Shown here piece after piece: positions 22,333 to 35,715 of a stretch of 64,000 nucleotides of DNA (position 1 is the stretch's first letter; each line of letters opens with the position of its first letter). A model generated the notes under the pieces. It made no database searches. It saw only the letters and a list, made by a program, of their open reading frames with translations, and was not told the DNA's origin. This stretch comes from Adineta vaga. Lineage: Eukaryota; Rotifera. The DNA lies in NCBI GenBank assembly GCA_021613535.1, contig CP075492.1, positions 18,538,001 to 18,602,000 on the forward strand. Direction: 5' to 3'. The position numbers and the translations under genes are program-made.

Positions 22333-24412
22333 TCAAAATCTAGTTATAGCGTCTGTTTCGGTCGTTTTTGTGGGTCTCTTTTTCGCCTCTCTTATATATT
22401 TCCACCATAACTGGATTAGATGACACGACATTAATATCACAAGTGATAATATAATCACCCACGCCTAAAACACAAGAAAGAATTTGAAAAAAAAACGGTA
22501 ATAGACACTATAAACACTTACTCTCCACGAACGAGGTATATCATTGGTTAGTTGAACTAAACCATATTGAATGGTAGTAATAACACCAACAGCAGTCCAC
22601 ATCACACCAGTTAATGTACCAATATACTCTGATGGAAAGCTAAAAATTTAATTTTTTCATTATTAACTTATCTTCAAGTGTCAGTTTTTGTTCTGTCTAT
22701 AGAGTATTTCTTCTAAGCTTACGGATTTATAAACAATACTCACAAAGTAGCTACGACTGCTTGACTTCCACTGACGATTGTAGCTCGAGCAATACAATTA
22801 ATCACTAATGCCGGAATAATCATCTTTTTTTGTGCGAACATACATACAAAGCACGCCACAATATTGATCAGCCATGATACAGTTTGCATCAAGGAAATAT
22901 TAAATAATTTTTGTTTTTTACCTTAATACTCAAAACATCCGAATAAAGTTCAATGACGAGGAAAAACATCTTACTTCTATCGGCTTTAAATCCAAGTAGA
23001 AAACCATTTAGTGGACAGATAATAATAGCAGCACTAGTGGACAAATTAAATGCGAATGTATACTGATTCGCTGAAATAAATAAGAACATATCCAATAATG
23101 AAATCGTTATTCTGTTAAACTACTCATGATCACCTGGCAAAAACTGCTAACTTACTTAATGTTATATCTTGTTTCGTGATATAATATACCCATGGATACC
23201 ACGTGACAGCAAGGAAAATTCCGGGTAGTAGTAAAACACTCAGAAACAATATCACCAGGAGATATAATGGGCTTGTTAAATAATGCCAGACACCTTTTCG
23301 TTGAAAAATTCTTGCATACCATTTCAGTTTTTCTAATTCGCCATCGTCTTAACAAGAATATATATTTATATACATATATAAAAGATATATTTTTTTCTAT
23401 GGTATTACCAGCGATAGTATTTGGCGGCAAGGCTTTCTTTTCCAATTTAGTATTGAATTGATACGGTAAATTCAGAATCGAAAATCGCCAATCAAGAAAG
23501 ATGAACGAGCTGATTAACATTAATATACCAAATGACATCCATATATAGGATAGTTGTTGCAATGTTATCTTTCTCGCATCAATCAGTTTCTAAAATAAAC
23601 GGATACAGTATGGAACAAAATTCCTCTGTTTTCGGTAAGAAAAACGACTTTTTACATACCTGAAATATGGAATACCACAGTGTTGCTGATGTACACGCTC
23701 CTGCAAATAATGCAGATACAAACGCTCTGGGTTTTGAGAAATAGTCACTCGATGTGTATGCTGTCAACAGAATTATTATACCGGACAATGATGAGAAGGC
23801 TGTGTGTACATACAAAAGTGAATCACGTCCTAATTAAAACTAATACTTTATTATGGCTGACGCGAATACAAACTTACCGGGTGCCACTAGTGCTAGGGCT
23901 AACCAACCAATAATATGAAAAACACTAGTTTAGAAAGAGAGAATATCATCAGATCTGAAAAATACTCAATGAAAGATGAATAATATTTACATTGCAATTA
24001 GTTTGACAAATCGACATCCGAATCGATCAATTGCTGGTCCAATAACCACTGACGGAATTTCAAACAGTATGATCCCCAACGTTAATGCATTCTGAAATTA
24101 TTCTTACCGATAGACAAGAAAAGTTGTTAGCTGAACGTGTAGACATACTTGATAGTGTCGTGTTTGATATCCTTCACAAGATAATTGTCTATTATCTGAT
24201 TCTGTCATATTCAGCAATTCTGATACACAATGGCTGCTTCCACCATAAATTCCATATTGAGGTAAAATTTTGAATAGAGCTGGGAAACCGAATATTGTTC
24301 CACCGAGTAAATTCACTTCAAGAAAAAGCCACACAACACCAGACCATTTGCGAATTCGGTAGTGAACTTTTTTTCCCTTAATCGTGGTCGTGTTGGTATC
24401 CTTCATTTTCAT
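22333..24412 (-). CDS. SLC43-like major facilitator transporter (ten exons)
   Basis: Model complement of exons 24412-24149, 24091-23991, 23924-23878, 23829-23660, 23589-23409, 23347-23156, 23070-22975, 22921-22744, 22639-22522, 22464-22333: 492 aa, every junction GT..AG with matching phase and nine introns of 48-104 bp. About twelve helices. Diagnostic stretches include RKWSGVVWLFLEVNLLGG (TM1), EIPSVVIGPAIDRFG (loop 2-3, the MFS D-R-G signature), AFSSLSGIIILLTAYTSSDY, FVSALFAGACTSATLWYSIF and FFPSEYIGTLTGVMW near TM11. These match the SLC43 group (large neutral amino acid carriers LAT3/LAT4 and nucleobase carrier ENBT1), and length fits. Plasma-membrane carrier; substrate cannot be told. The largest cytosolic loop (about residues 255-300) has basic/acidic charge clusters. 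Confidence 0.85.
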
Positions 24413-25115
24413 TCAAACTAGAAGAGAAAATAATCAGATCCATGTTTACAGCATTCAATATTAGAAGAGCAACAGCTGCTCACAAATCGTAAAGTATATT
24501 TTCGAAAACACATCTGATTTTTAACAGTGCATTGAAACTGTAACTGTACTACTTTGTACGGGTAATGCGAAATTCATTCTACCCCTTTATATGAAAACAT
24601 TTTTTGCACTTCCCAATAACAAAAATAATTATTTTGTTCTTTTCACCTTATGATTTATAGAGTATGCATCATTCTATATTTTTTTAATAACATTCTTCTT
24701 CCGATAATGACATAAACGATCATTAATGCTTACTCATCAGCTGTATTTCATCATTATTCAGTAGGAAAATGATACGAACGAGTAGGTTTAGAGAGTGCGA
24801 AGGAAGTAAAACTGAAAATCATATAACCGTATCGGACATTTTATATTTCTCGCTGCTGACTCATTATATTTTTGGCAAGAACATGATTTTTATCTCTTCT
24901 GTTTTTATTTGACGTCAACGAAATTTTATCCTTTTTCCAACCAAGCAATTGACACATCTATAAAAGCCTGGGGTTTGCCGTCTAGTTTCTTCAATAAACC
25001 AGACCTACACAAAACAGTCAAAAATCAACACAAACAACTACTAGCATCTATTCGTTCATTTAACCTACCGTCATTCTCTTTTCGATAAACTTCGAACTTT
25101 TCCTATTTTACATTA
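24413..25115. other. Divergent intergenic region between SLC43-like and SAHH-like genes
   Basis: The two genes are transcribed away from each other, so both promoters should lie here. AT-rich; TATAAAAGCC at 24959 is a possible core promoter element about 155 bp before the SAHH-like start. No other motif can be assigned with confidence. Confidence 0.45.
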
Positions 25116-27436
25116 ATGTTCACTAAAATGAATCACAAACGCAAGTTGGCTATAGATTTCGTCCAGGCACAACATAACAAAGATTTGGAGAATTCTGCAA
25201 CAATTACTACAAAAGCAAGAAAACGTTTTCATCGACAACTGAGCGAACAAAATTTCGGTAAGTCTAATGAAACTAATTTCCTCACTCATATTCACGCTGA
25301 CGTTCAAAGTGTGAAAATACTCGATTAAATACATTTGCTCCTTTTTTCAGAAGACAATATGCACACGAGTGATTCCGACAGTCGACAAAAACAACATGAC
25401 GATCAGAGTCTGCTTTTTAATGGTGCTGCAGCCAAACTACCATATAAAATTGCCGATATTAATCTAGCTGAATCTGGTAGAAAAGCTTTATCCTTGGCGG
25501 AAGCTGAAATGCCAGGAGTAATGCATTTCAGAAAAATCTATGGGCCCAAAAAACCGTTGAAAGGCCTTCGCCTAGCTGGCTGCTTACACGTGACAGCTCA
25601 AACCGGAGTTATGATCGAAACATTTCTTGAATTGGGCGCACAAGTAAATTAACTCATTCCTTTTATTTCTTCGTCAGATTCTTAAGATCGATATATGATT
25701 GTATTATAGATCCAGTGGAGCTCTTGTAATCCACTCTCAACTCAAGATGAGGTAGCAGCTGCATTGGTTAAAGCCGGAGTATCCATCTATGGATGGAAAG
25801 GCGAAACTGACAAAGAAAAGTTATGGTGTATAGATCAGGTGAGTTGCACAGATTTAATACTCTTCGTTTTATTTTTGCTATTGCCATGAACTGTTCAGTA
25901 TAGTATTGCGTATCTCGATGAATTTTTTTACTCGAGTTCGACCCTAGAAGTCGTTAAATCTATTACAAAACCCGATACAGATGATTGCTGACACCTAAGT
26001 GCTACCTTTCACTCTCGCTTGAAATACTTTTCCTGTACTCAATACTTGCGAAATTGCTCGAGAATGCGAATATTAATAACAATCGTCTCACTTTATACTT
26101 CGTTTTCAACACATATTGATAAGGTATCATTCTTTTCTTTATAGACGATCTATTTTCCTGACGGTCAACCATTGAATGCCATACTAGATGATGGTTGCAA
26201 TTTAGTCCGAATCATTCATGAAAAGTATTCACACTTGACCAGTGTTATACATGGTAGTAGCGAAGAAACAACCGCTGGCGTCACAAAACTACGTAAATTG
26301 TTGAAGAACAAAAAGTTAAAAGTTCCCGTCATTAATGTGAATGAGAGTGTCACTAAATCAAAGTTTGATAATAATTATGGATGTGGTGAAGGTCTTATTG
26401 ATGGCATTAAACGAGCCACTGATATAATGATCGGAGGGAAAACTGTCGTTATTATTGGATATGGTAACGTCGGTAAAGGATGTGCAAAAGCATTTCTAGG
26501 TTTTGGAGCAAGAGTCATTATCACCGAAGTTGATCCCATTTGTGCTTTGCAGGCCGCCATGGATGGTAAGTTATGCAAAGGAAGGAGTGACATTCTGTTA
26601 ATAGTAAAGCTCGGTTTGCTATATTTTCTAAATGAACGGAACTGAGCTCACTTCAGTTTGTCAAAGTGAATAAAGATTAGATATAACCGCTATAATATTT
26701 GTATAAATTTCTTGTGACAACTAATAGTGATGCATTACTCTAGGTCATCAGGTAACTACGATGGATGAAGCATGTAAAATTGGTCATATCTTTGTCACGG
26801 CTACTGGTTCAACCGGTTTGATTCGTGCAGAACATATAATGGAAATGCGTGATCTAGCCATTTTATGTAATATCGGTTCCGGTCAAACAGAAATTGACGT
26901 TGCATGGATAAAAGCTAATGCTGTGAAAGTTGAAAATATCAAACCCCAAGTCTGTTTCATATGTGAACAAAAAAAGTAAATCTTATATTCTTGTGTGAAA
27001 ATTGTTTTAGGTCGATGTTTATCATCTGTCGAATGGTCGCGCTGTTATTGTGCCCGCCGATGGCCGTGTGATGAATCTTTGTAAGTATTATCTGCGATTG
27101 TGATGTATTGCAAAGTTTGTGTATTTCTAGCTTGTGCACATGGTAATCCGAGTTTCGTTATGAGCAATTCATTTTGCAATCAAATCTTGGCACAAATCGA
27201 ATTATTTACGAAAAAAGGCCAGTATTCAATCGGAATTCATACTCTTCCAAAAACAGTCAGTACCATTTGTTTTCTGAAAAAACGTTTTCAATCTTGCTTT
27301 TTAGTTGGATGAACAAGTGGCTGCAGCACATCTAGACCATTTAGGTGTTCGACTAGACAGATTGACGAATGAACAATCAGCCTATGTCGATATACAACTT
27401 GATGGTCCTTATAAACCCCTTCATTATCGTTATTGA
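25116..27436 (+). CDS. S-adenosylhomocysteinase-family protein, AHCYL-like, active-site histidines substituted
   Basis: Model join(25116..25257, 25351..25643, 25710..25838, 26145..26565, 26744..26949, 27011..27080, 27131..27255, 27305..27436), 505 aa; phases agree throughout, and two introns use weaker donors (GTCTGT, GTCAGT). Family enzymes hydrolyse S-adenosylhomocysteine to adenosine and homocysteine using bound NAD. Residues 1-70 are a charged, Ser-rich extension like that of AHCYL/IRBIT proteins. Conserved: [29 protein letters not shown], the NAD fold GYGNVGKGC, and the C-terminal PYKPLHYRY. Altered against human SAHH: the Glu of HMTVET is Gln, the second Asp of DDGGD is Asn, CNIGH reads CNIGS (H301 to S), and MGHPSF reads HGNPSF (H353 to N). 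It is therefore probably catalytically impaired and regulatory, as AHCYL proteins are. The fold is certain; loss of activity is inference. Confidence 0.85.
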
Positions 27437-27629
27437 GCACTTATTTATTATTACAAAGAAATAAACATAAGAATTTTTTTATCTTACATCTGTAATTAGA
27501 TATGTTCAATCGATCTTTTTATTTTTCTGATATAATTTCTACTCTACTCATTTCTTCGTTCGTTATTACAGATTAGTATATCCGACCGAGATCTGACAGG
27601 GAGTCTTCTTCTCTAGAAATACATTTGAA

Positions 27630-28546
27630 ATGCTCGTTGATACTATAATAATTGGTATTATTTTCAATCTCTGCAACAACCTACTCTTCACTACTCAATT
27701 GTCAGTGGAAAATGTGAATAAAAATCAATTGAATATACAGACTGATATGATGGTCATTCGATATCGAAGAAATGCTAGTAAGTTTAGTTATTAAATTTCA
27801 GTCAATCCATCGCATCACTAGTCTTTTCATTCTTCAGTTCACACGATAATCACTGATGACCATATCAATACAATATTAGACAAACTTGGTAAGCTTTGAT
27901 TTCTTCTAGTTCCAAGATCCGTTTTAATAGCAATCTTTCTTTATTTGTGTCACTTGTAGGCACATCTCTCAGAAACGACACAACGGAGCTGCCCCCTTTA
28001 ACGACGACAGTTGAAACGTCTACGTTTACGAATCAAACATCTCTTATTCCACCATTTCAAACCAAGCGTTTGCCCATAAATCCTGATATCATCGCGCCTG
28101 ATGGTTCACTGGTCCGTAATTTATTAACAACCACCGGTGGTAGTATGGCACAATTTGATCTTCCTCCTGGAATGACATCGAATGCTGTTGAGCATCGAAG
28201 TGTTTATGAAATATGGTACTTTCTGTCCGGTGAAGGCGAATTTTGGCGTAAACAAAACGATCGAGAGGAGATTGTGACCGTTGACAGTAACGTTTGTATC
28301 ACGATACCGGTTGGTACAGAATTTCAATTTCGCACAATTGGACGAAAAACTCTGGTGGCCGTGGCAATCACAATGCCACCATGGCCAGGAGATGGTGAAG
28401 CTATATCGAAACACGGAATTTGGAATGCAAGTCTTGTCGGACTTGGAAATTCATCAGCATCAACATCTCATTGCACCTATCTGTTCATAAGTATTATAGT
28501 TCTGTTCGTTGTAAACGTCTTTGTACACACCGCAGTTGTAGTATGA
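27630..28546 (+). CDS. Secreted or membrane-anchored cupin protein (three exons)
   Basis: Model join(27630..27777, 27838..27888, 27960..28546), 261 aa, phases consistent. The N terminus MLVDTIIIGIIFNLCNNLLF is signal-like; about 70 Thr/Ser-rich residues follow. A single cupin barrel then spans about residues 125-230: LPPGMTSNAVEHRSVYEIWY, FLSGEGEFW, CITIPVGTEFQFRTIG, LVAVAITMPPWPG. Motif 1 retains one His and the Glu but lacks the second His of HxH, so metal binding may be weak. The last 25 residues are strongly hydrophobic (YLFISIIVLFVVNVFVHTAV), fitting a GPI signal or C-terminal TM. It follows the SAHH-like gene by about 190 bp on the same strand. Ligand unknown. Confidence 0.75.
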
Positions 28547-29225
28547 CTTTTAATTAAAATAAATGCGAAGAATAAAATCGATGCTTTCTTTGAACTGTCA
28601 GCGTGATATACTGTACTATATGTTGTCGACGACAAAAAATGATAGCCGTATTTTCATTCTTGAGGATGTGGGTATGGGTGAGTATAGCTACCGTGATCAT
28701 AATTTCGTCCTTGCTAGTGGACTCTTCAGACGGTTGGTTTGTGTGGTTCTTTAGTTGCTGATACTGCAACATATTATATGTTATTTGTGGTTTTCTTATA
28801 TATTGAATTGAATGACTGAGAAACAAGTCGGTGATTGGGTCGTATCACTGTAATATGGGGACATCTGTATGAATGATAGAACAATTCGTGGAACTAGAAT
28901 TGAAATGCATGGTGGCACGTGGTCGATATTGGCATGATGATATGTTTGAATAGAATCTGATGGGGATGGTCGAATTATTAGCAGCCTATGTTCAGTCTCC
29001 TTTTTTTTCATTGATTTGTGTTTTGTAATTATGAGCCAAGCTGATTTGCTTTGTAATATATCTGTAAATAAATTTTTGTTTTGAAATTATGTTTTGAGAA
29101 AGGAGTTTCATTTGGCAATTCTATTCTCATGTTTCTGATTTGTTTAGGGTTTGTTTATTAGAAAAAAGTTCGAATTTAGCTTTCAATTTTTATTTATAAC
29201 TGATCAACATTTTTGTGCAAAATTT
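28547..29225. other. Intergenic stretch before the hAT element
   Basis: Contains a telomere-like half-arm at 28660-28680 (TTGAGGATGTGGGTATGGGTG) whose following word GAGTATAGC equals the spacer of the palindrome at 19581, so it is a truncated copy. No gene seen. Confidence 0.5.
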
Positions 29226-32200
29226 ATTTTAGTTATAACTTTCAACTGTGGTTATAACCTTTAGTCATAGTTATTTTCGTTTATTGTCTGTATTCTATAG
29301 GAAAACGTGTTTCTCTCTAGTCTTATTGAGTAAAGATAGCGAAGAAATGTTTTTAAACATGACTCATTCCACTTCAGCATTGTCTTGTACAAAAGTTTCA
29401 TTTTTTGTTATACAAAGATTAATCTTTTCTTATAATAGAAATATTTCTTCTAAAAACGGTGATTCATTTGAAAGTTTTCATTTTATTGATGTGATAAGTG
29501 TCACAATTAATTAAACAACAGAAGAAATACAGAAAAACATTATTTTATAAAGCCATTGATTCTATCAATAACGTATCAACATCATAATCTTCATTCGATA
29601 GATTTTGAACCGAGTTGTCTTCCGTTGCATTATCTAATTCAGCATATTGTTCATAAGTGTCATCAGTAAACCCAAGATCAATTAGTACTCGTTTAAAATC
29701 TTTGTCGTCCATATTTAACATGCACTTAAATTGTGTGATGGTTTCATTACCATTTGACTGTTCTTCATCAATACATTCTTCTCCGCATTTTCACGTAATA
29801 ATGGATGGTCTTCATTAACGCATTGAATAAGTTCAAATGCATCACCAGAAGAATTCTTATCGTCAGTTGAATGTGAACTAACAGATAATTCATCATTTAA
29901 ATTTAATAATCCTTCTATATCACCGATATCTGTGATATCATCTAAATTATTTAATCCATTTTTATAAAATGTGTGGATTTTAGCAATTGCTTCTAAAGTA
30001 AATGGACTCAAACGATTTCGACGTTTGGTATGTTGCCAATCAAGAATTGAAAATAACCTTTCTGGCATTACAGCATGTGGTGTGATTGAAAAAAGTTGTA
30101 ATGCAATATTCGACAAGGAATTTTTGTGAGTATTGTCATTGATCATTGACCACCATGATGCTGGTGTATCGTCCGCCAGTAAAAGAAGGAAGTTAGATTA
30201 AAATTAAACATTATTATTTACCTTGCGTGAAATTTAAACCATAAGGTCCACTCTTGATTTCATATCGTTGTAAAGCACTAATTACATTTTTTGTTGTAGG
30301 TAAATTATTTCCGATCTTCTTACTATATTCAGCAAGATATTTATAAACTGCCGAGCGGCCATTAGTTGACATTCCACCACCACGATACTTTGGATGAAGA
30401 TAATATGCACTTAAATAAATATTATTTCAGAACTGCTTCAGTCGTGTGTTTACCACCCTTTGAACATGTCGACCGAACATTCGAGTTTCCGTATTTTCAA
30501 CAAACTGCTCGGTTACCAAATGAAGGTAACATAATATTAAGTAACAATCTGCTAATGTAAGAGAAGCAGATTGAATGATTGATATGGTATAAGCTAATGG
30601 TTTCATGATTTTGTAAAGATTATCAATATCATAAAAGAATGAACGAGTGTAAAAAATCCGCAACGCTGGACCACCTAGTGGGAACAATTGTATGTAACGA
30701 TTCTTTTCGAATCTTAATTCGTTGAGCTTCTTCTTTCAATTTAGATTTGAACATATGTGATTGATTTTGATACGACGTTATAGTTGTGATTTTCCTAATT
30801 GTACTCGATGCAAAAATGTGTTTAATCACATCACCTAAACATAGAGCAAATTGAAACTTAGAACGTAAATAATCAATACGAGATTGCATGAAAAAAAGGA
30901 AAAAACGATACGATATTAAGAAAATTTGACAATCCTTTATTTCCAAAAATCTGACAGATATTTTCGGTCTCACTGTGATATCAATTACAAATCTTATCGG
31001 CAATTAAATTGATTGCATATGCAAAACATCTTAAACCAATAATATGTTGATGTCCTGGTTTACAAATAAATAATTCACGCATTTTTTGCATTACGTTTGG
31101 ATTATCAGTAACAACTGCACGAATTTTTGATATGATATTAATGTTGATAGATATTCGAGCCAAAACAGACTCCAGTTTATTAGCCAAAAATTCAGCTGTA
31201 TGACTAAAACTGCTGACATCAACAAGAGAAAGAACAATTGCCTTACGACTATCTGTCATTGCATTGTACTCATATAATGATCGATGACATCGATCACTCC
31301 ATCCGTCAATGTTTAATGTAATATGTGCAGCTTCTGATAACAATGATTCATTCTGACTTTCGACATAAACAAGCTCTTGTGTAAGTATTTCATGCGTAAT
31401 TTTTTTTCTACCAGGTAAATCATACGATGGATTAACTTTTTTGATAAATTCGATGAAAAAAATGTTGTTTATCGTTCGAAAAGATATTCCATTCATAATA
31501 ATGGCTCTTAATAGAAAACGATGGATATTTTGTTGTTCACTGCAAGAAATTATTCTCGATGTAAATCGATCCATTGTATGTTGCTTGCGAGATGGTGGAT
31601 CCGTTGACATTACCTAGACAAACTGGTAGAACGAAATTTTTATTGAAAATATCCTACTTCCGTCGACCGTTTCTTTTTTCTTGAAGGTAATGATTGATCT
31701 TCAAAACCACGCATTTTTAAAATGATTTCTTTCCGTGCACTTGGGTTGTAAATAACTATTTGATCGCATTGATGTGCAACATGAGAATACATCAGATTAA
31801 GCTTTGCAAAATTAAAGTATTGTGTACAATATTTACATTGAGTTTTTCGATGACCAGGTGTTTTAGCAGGTCCCATATCATCGAAATGAGACCAAATAAT
31901 ATCACGTTGACGACCACCGAGTTTCGGTGAATCAAATGTAATGGAAGATGATATATCAATTATATCTTCATCTGGTAGTGATTGTGGATCATTGCCAGAC
32001 AATGAAGATGTTGTACAATTTGGCATCCTGTTTATTGAAGACTAATCCAGAATCATATACAATGAATTATCCTACTAATAAAGTGAATCGTGTATAAAAT
32101 GAATGATATAAATTCTATCGTCTTTTATACATCTCGCTACGATCCAGATCCGACGAAATGATGAAAAATCGAATCATTCATATTACTTTATTTCAGTCTC

Positions 32201-32885
32201 CTGCGTTGTCTTTCATTCTTTCTTTCGTTCGTTCTTGTGATTTGCTAATGTTTCGTCGAAAGTAAAACGACGAAATAGGCAAAGCAAAGAAGAAAAGAAA
32301 AGTATACATTTTGATTGAATTTTGTTATCGCATATCGCATATGTATTGTTGTGAAAAAAAACAGAAAATTCACACACATGTTTTCGAAACATAGTTTGAG
32401 GAACTTAAAAGGAAATAATGCTTTGAAAATAAACATCTTATAAGAAATATCCGATGATAATAACCTCGTTTTCTAAATATTGAAGCTATTCATTTGAATT
32501 TATATCTTGAGTTTTCAAAAATTATTTTTGTGTTCAATCACAATCAGAAACTATAACGCACATATACACAATTCTTCTTGTTATTGCCCATTTCTTCTAT
32601 TAGTTATTTTTTTGAATATTCATTTCAATTCGATTTAAACTGAGATTAGAGAAAAAATAGTATACTTACTGAATTACGTTTACTATATTTAGTGAGAGAA
32701 GACCACGAATCAGCACTTTCTTTTCTGTTGAAAATATCCGATAACTAGACTAATACTACCTAATTTGATGGTCTTTGATTACGTAGTTCTCTTAGTTACA
32801 AATAGTATACCGCTAGTACTGTAACCGTAGTAAAAAAACTTATAACGACGGTTAAAGGTTATAACTCCAGTTATAACCATTTTAA
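29226..32885 (-). mobile_element. Decayed hAT-superfamily DNA transposon
   Basis: Inner coding remnants (separate entry) are flanked by inverted sub-terminal words: left TAGTTATAACTTTC and GGTTATAACCTTTAG (29231-29262), right, on the complement, GGTTATAACTGGAG and GTTATAACCTTTAACC (32845-32882). The exact ends and an 8-bp target duplication could not be fixed, so the coordinates are approximate. Confidence 0.6.
29715..32026 (-). pseudogene. hAT transposase pseudogene (BED finger to dimerisation domain)
   Basis: From 32026 downward: a BED-type finger (CKYCTQYFNF...HVAHQCDQ, residues about 60-90), then a 44-bp intron (31657-31614, GTAGG..CTAG, in phase), then the hAT core (NIDGWSD, TDNPNVMQKM, CFAYAINLIADKIC), PTRWSSVADFL, LADCYLILCYLH, LSAYYLHPKYRG and the dimerisation block FSITPHAVMPERLFS...RRNRLSPFTLEAIAKI. 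There are at least two frameshifts (near 30990 and near 30645), an in-frame TGA at 30427-30429 and a probable second intron near 30180-30225. The gene must once have been spliced, but this copy cannot make transposase. Confidence 0.8.
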
Positions 32886-33865
32886 CTTTTTGCTAATTTT
32901 CTCAACTTTTCAAAAATCTGTTTTAACTCCCACTATGGTTTTTTTGATCGTCTTTATTCTTTCGTAGAATATCGTTTTCAACAAATACAAGTATTACAGA
33001 AATTATCCTAATTAAACAAAATACCATTGTATTCACTTGTAATTCTAATTGTTGCCATTGCTTATTTTCAGCATTCGACGTACAGGAGTAAATCATAATC
33101 AGCAACAACAACAACAACAACAATATCGAAAAACAATAGATCGTTAATTGATTCAAATGATACTTAATAAAATGTATTGTATTTCTTTTATAACAGCAAG
33201 TCTCTCATCTATGCAACACTTCGATCGAATATAATCGTCGATGATCTCCAATCAGCTAAAGATAACTTATTTAACACTATTTCTAATTTCGTTTCTCTTA
33301 CAATCCCATGTCTAAGTTTTTATCTTTTTACTCTATCAAACAAATTGTTTCGTTGCGAATTCATGAAGTTATTCTGTTTTAAAACAAAATAGCAAACACA
33401 TATTTTACATTTGATTTTGTGTATCATTGTTAAGTATTGAATAATTCTAAAAACTTATCAAAATATTAAAAATACATCAAAAAAAAATCTTATACTAAAT
33501 TGAATTCAATGAATAAAATGTTAAAATAATCAATAGTGAGAGAAGAAATAAGAATCATTCAATAGTTACTTTTTTCGCTCTGTTACTCATTCTTGAAATA
33601 CATTAGAATTAGTGACAGAACGAAAGAGTGACTGAGTGAATATTATTTATTCCATCCTTATAATAATCAATAGTATAAAAAATGCGAATGAGTATGATTG
33701 GTGAATAATATAATACCCTCATCCGCTCTCAGTTTCTGTTATGAGAGATTAAATTATTTTCGATGATTTTATCCTATGTCTCAATGAGAAATACTTTTCT
33801 TGTAAAACGAGTGATATAATATAAAATATATTTTCATCGATAAAAACAAAATTTTTGGCACTACA
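32886..33865. other. Intergenic stretch
   Basis: Contains a short GTT/CAA microsatellite at 33102-33122. The minus-strand frame reading through it (Leu-rich) has no ATG and is rejected. AT-rich with no other recognisable content. Confidence 0.45.
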
Positions 33866-34366
33866 ATGATGAGAATAATTATTCTTAGCATTATTTTATT
33901 TTATTGTTTATCATCGATTCAAGGTAAAAGATATATTTACTAAAATTCTTCTATACTATTTCTTGTTTTAGGTCAAACATGTTTGTCATATATTACTAAA
34001 GATTATCTGCGTAAATTTAGTATTAATGTTTATAAATATGAGCCAGCAGTCTATACGGAAAGTTGTTGTGCTGTAACAATGCAATTTATGGATAGTATAT
34101 TTGAAAAATCATTATATTTGGCTATGATTCATCCAATATTTTCAATGTATTTAAATGAATATCCAGACGAATGTACAATTCTTTCATTAATTCACCCATA
34201 TCTTCGATTGGCTTGTTATTTAAATGTTAAATTTGCACAAGCGAATGATTTTATCGATCAAATCAATGTAGTTAAAGGAAACAAACAATATGAAATAGCT
34301 TATACTACAGCTAAATTACAATATAAAAGTATTCATGCTTTTGAATGTTTGTATGGATCGAAATAA
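33866..34366 (+). CDS. Small secreted protein, unknown function (two exons)
   Basis: Model join(33866..33923, 33972..34366), 150 aa. Exon 1 is a classic signal peptide (MMRIIILSIILFYCLSSIQG), ending one base into a codon before GTAAAAG; the acceptor TTTTAG restores phase after a 48-bp intron. The mature protein has about six cysteines (QTCLSY, ESCCAV, DECTIL, RLACYL, AFECLYG) and mixed helices. I do not recognise the family. Its size, leader and Cys content suggest an extracellular or vesicular role. Confidence 0.65.
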
Positions 34367-34679
34367 GAATCATATTTTATTTCAGAAAAAAAGAAAGTTT
34401 AAAATTCAGTATATATTTCATTTGAATCGAGTTCTGTTTTTTGATTCTGAATTTGTATTTTGATGAAAAATTTTATTCTATAAACGGTGAATACATTAAC
34501 ATGTTATAGTATAATAAAAAGTTTACAAATAAAAAAGAAAGAGCAAATAATTCGAGACATAAAGAAGTAAATAATAAATTATGAAAAATGAAAAATGAAT
34601 TCAGCTGTTCGAACAATTAATTGTCGAATGTTTTTTTTGTATAAAATGGTGGTTCATCAAGCATTATTTGAAGAATAGT
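34367..34679. other. Short intergenic stretch
   Basis: AT-rich 3' flank of the secreted-protein gene; nothing recognised. Confidence 0.4.
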
Positions 34680-35130
34680 TGATGATGATATATCAGTAAA
34701 TGTTAGTATCTATAAACCTAAATATATGGTTGGATTGGATGAATCAAGTGGTTGTGTTATATTTAGATTTTTAATAAGTCTTTGTATGGATTGATTAGAA
34801 ATTATATACAATTGACATTTTTTCATATCCTCAAATATATAAACGAATAGCACCAATTAAATATGGACCAGTTATATTAAATTCTATTGTTGTTAAATGT
34901 TTTGGTAATGTAACAGTAAATGCGGCAATAGATGTATTTATTGATTGATTACAATTAATTATTAATGGAACATATTTTCAATCAATAAGATTTTCTTGTG
35001 CTGTAATAGAATTACCTATAAAATCTGTATTTGTTAATTCAATTGTTAAATAAAATATTTGTTTATCATGAAGATTAGAAAATGGTTGTGAATCTTGAGA
35101 TTTTGGTGTGGCAAGAAGTTCAAGATCAGC
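34680..35130 (-). pseudogene. Relic of an unidentified protein gene
   Basis: On the minus strand one frame reads as protein-like text for about 120 codons: ADLELLATPKSQDSQ, KQIFYLTIELTNTDFIGN, NQSINTSIAAFTVTLPKHL, TIEFNITGPYLIGAIRLYI. It is broken by TGA codons after ..AQENLID and after ..AIRLYI, both where a Trp would be plausible, and by further stops beyond. Alternating hydrophobic residues suggest a beta-rich extracellular domain. Family not recognised. Confidence 0.4.
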
Positions 35131-35164
35131 TGAAAATCATGAATTAATTAATGATTGATCACAA

Positions 35165-35240
35165 CCCAGGTCTACCAATCCTATACTCGGATTCGATCGG
35201 TTCCAACATCGGATTGTATAGTGTCCAACAAACGGATTTC
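35165..35240. repeat. Solo end of the CCCAGGTC / ATCGGAT repeat family
   Basis: Starts CCCAGGTCTACC and continues with the GATCGG, CGGAT and ATCGGAT words that fill the inverted arms at 57265 and 59510-59838. No partner end nearby. Confidence 0.4.
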
Positions 35241-35715
35241 GATGGATCCAAAAGGTGACCTTAAGGTCATAACACAATATACCCATGTAACACTGAAACG
35301 CGTCTAATTTGCTCGAATTTGTATTAACGCGTTCCATAAACAATAAGTTTATATTAAACTTTCTCGATCTCTTTCGATACATCCCATATTTCTGATTAAT
35401 CTATATGCTAGAATTTTGAAATCCTAATCTCAGAACGTTTTAAACCATGCAGAAAGCTGTTTGATTGGACATTAATTTCCTTAGGAAGAAAAAATAGAAT
35501 TAGTCATATATTTCGTAGTCAGCTTCGTTCTCCTTAGTCCATACATAGAACCGGAGTTTTCAAACGTTTATTTAAAAAATATCTGTTTAATTGTTTTCTT
35601 TTAATTAATTATTTCAGTATACTATTTAATTTCAGATTTTGTATTCATTGTGAAGAGTTCAATTAATTTTTTTACGTTTTATTTATTTAATTATATGCAT
35701 ATCAAGTACAAATAA

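Noticed and set aside
32923-33156. Leu-rich minus-strand leader peptide
   Set aside because: The frame lacks an ATG and the Leu run is a translated CAA/GTT microsatellite.
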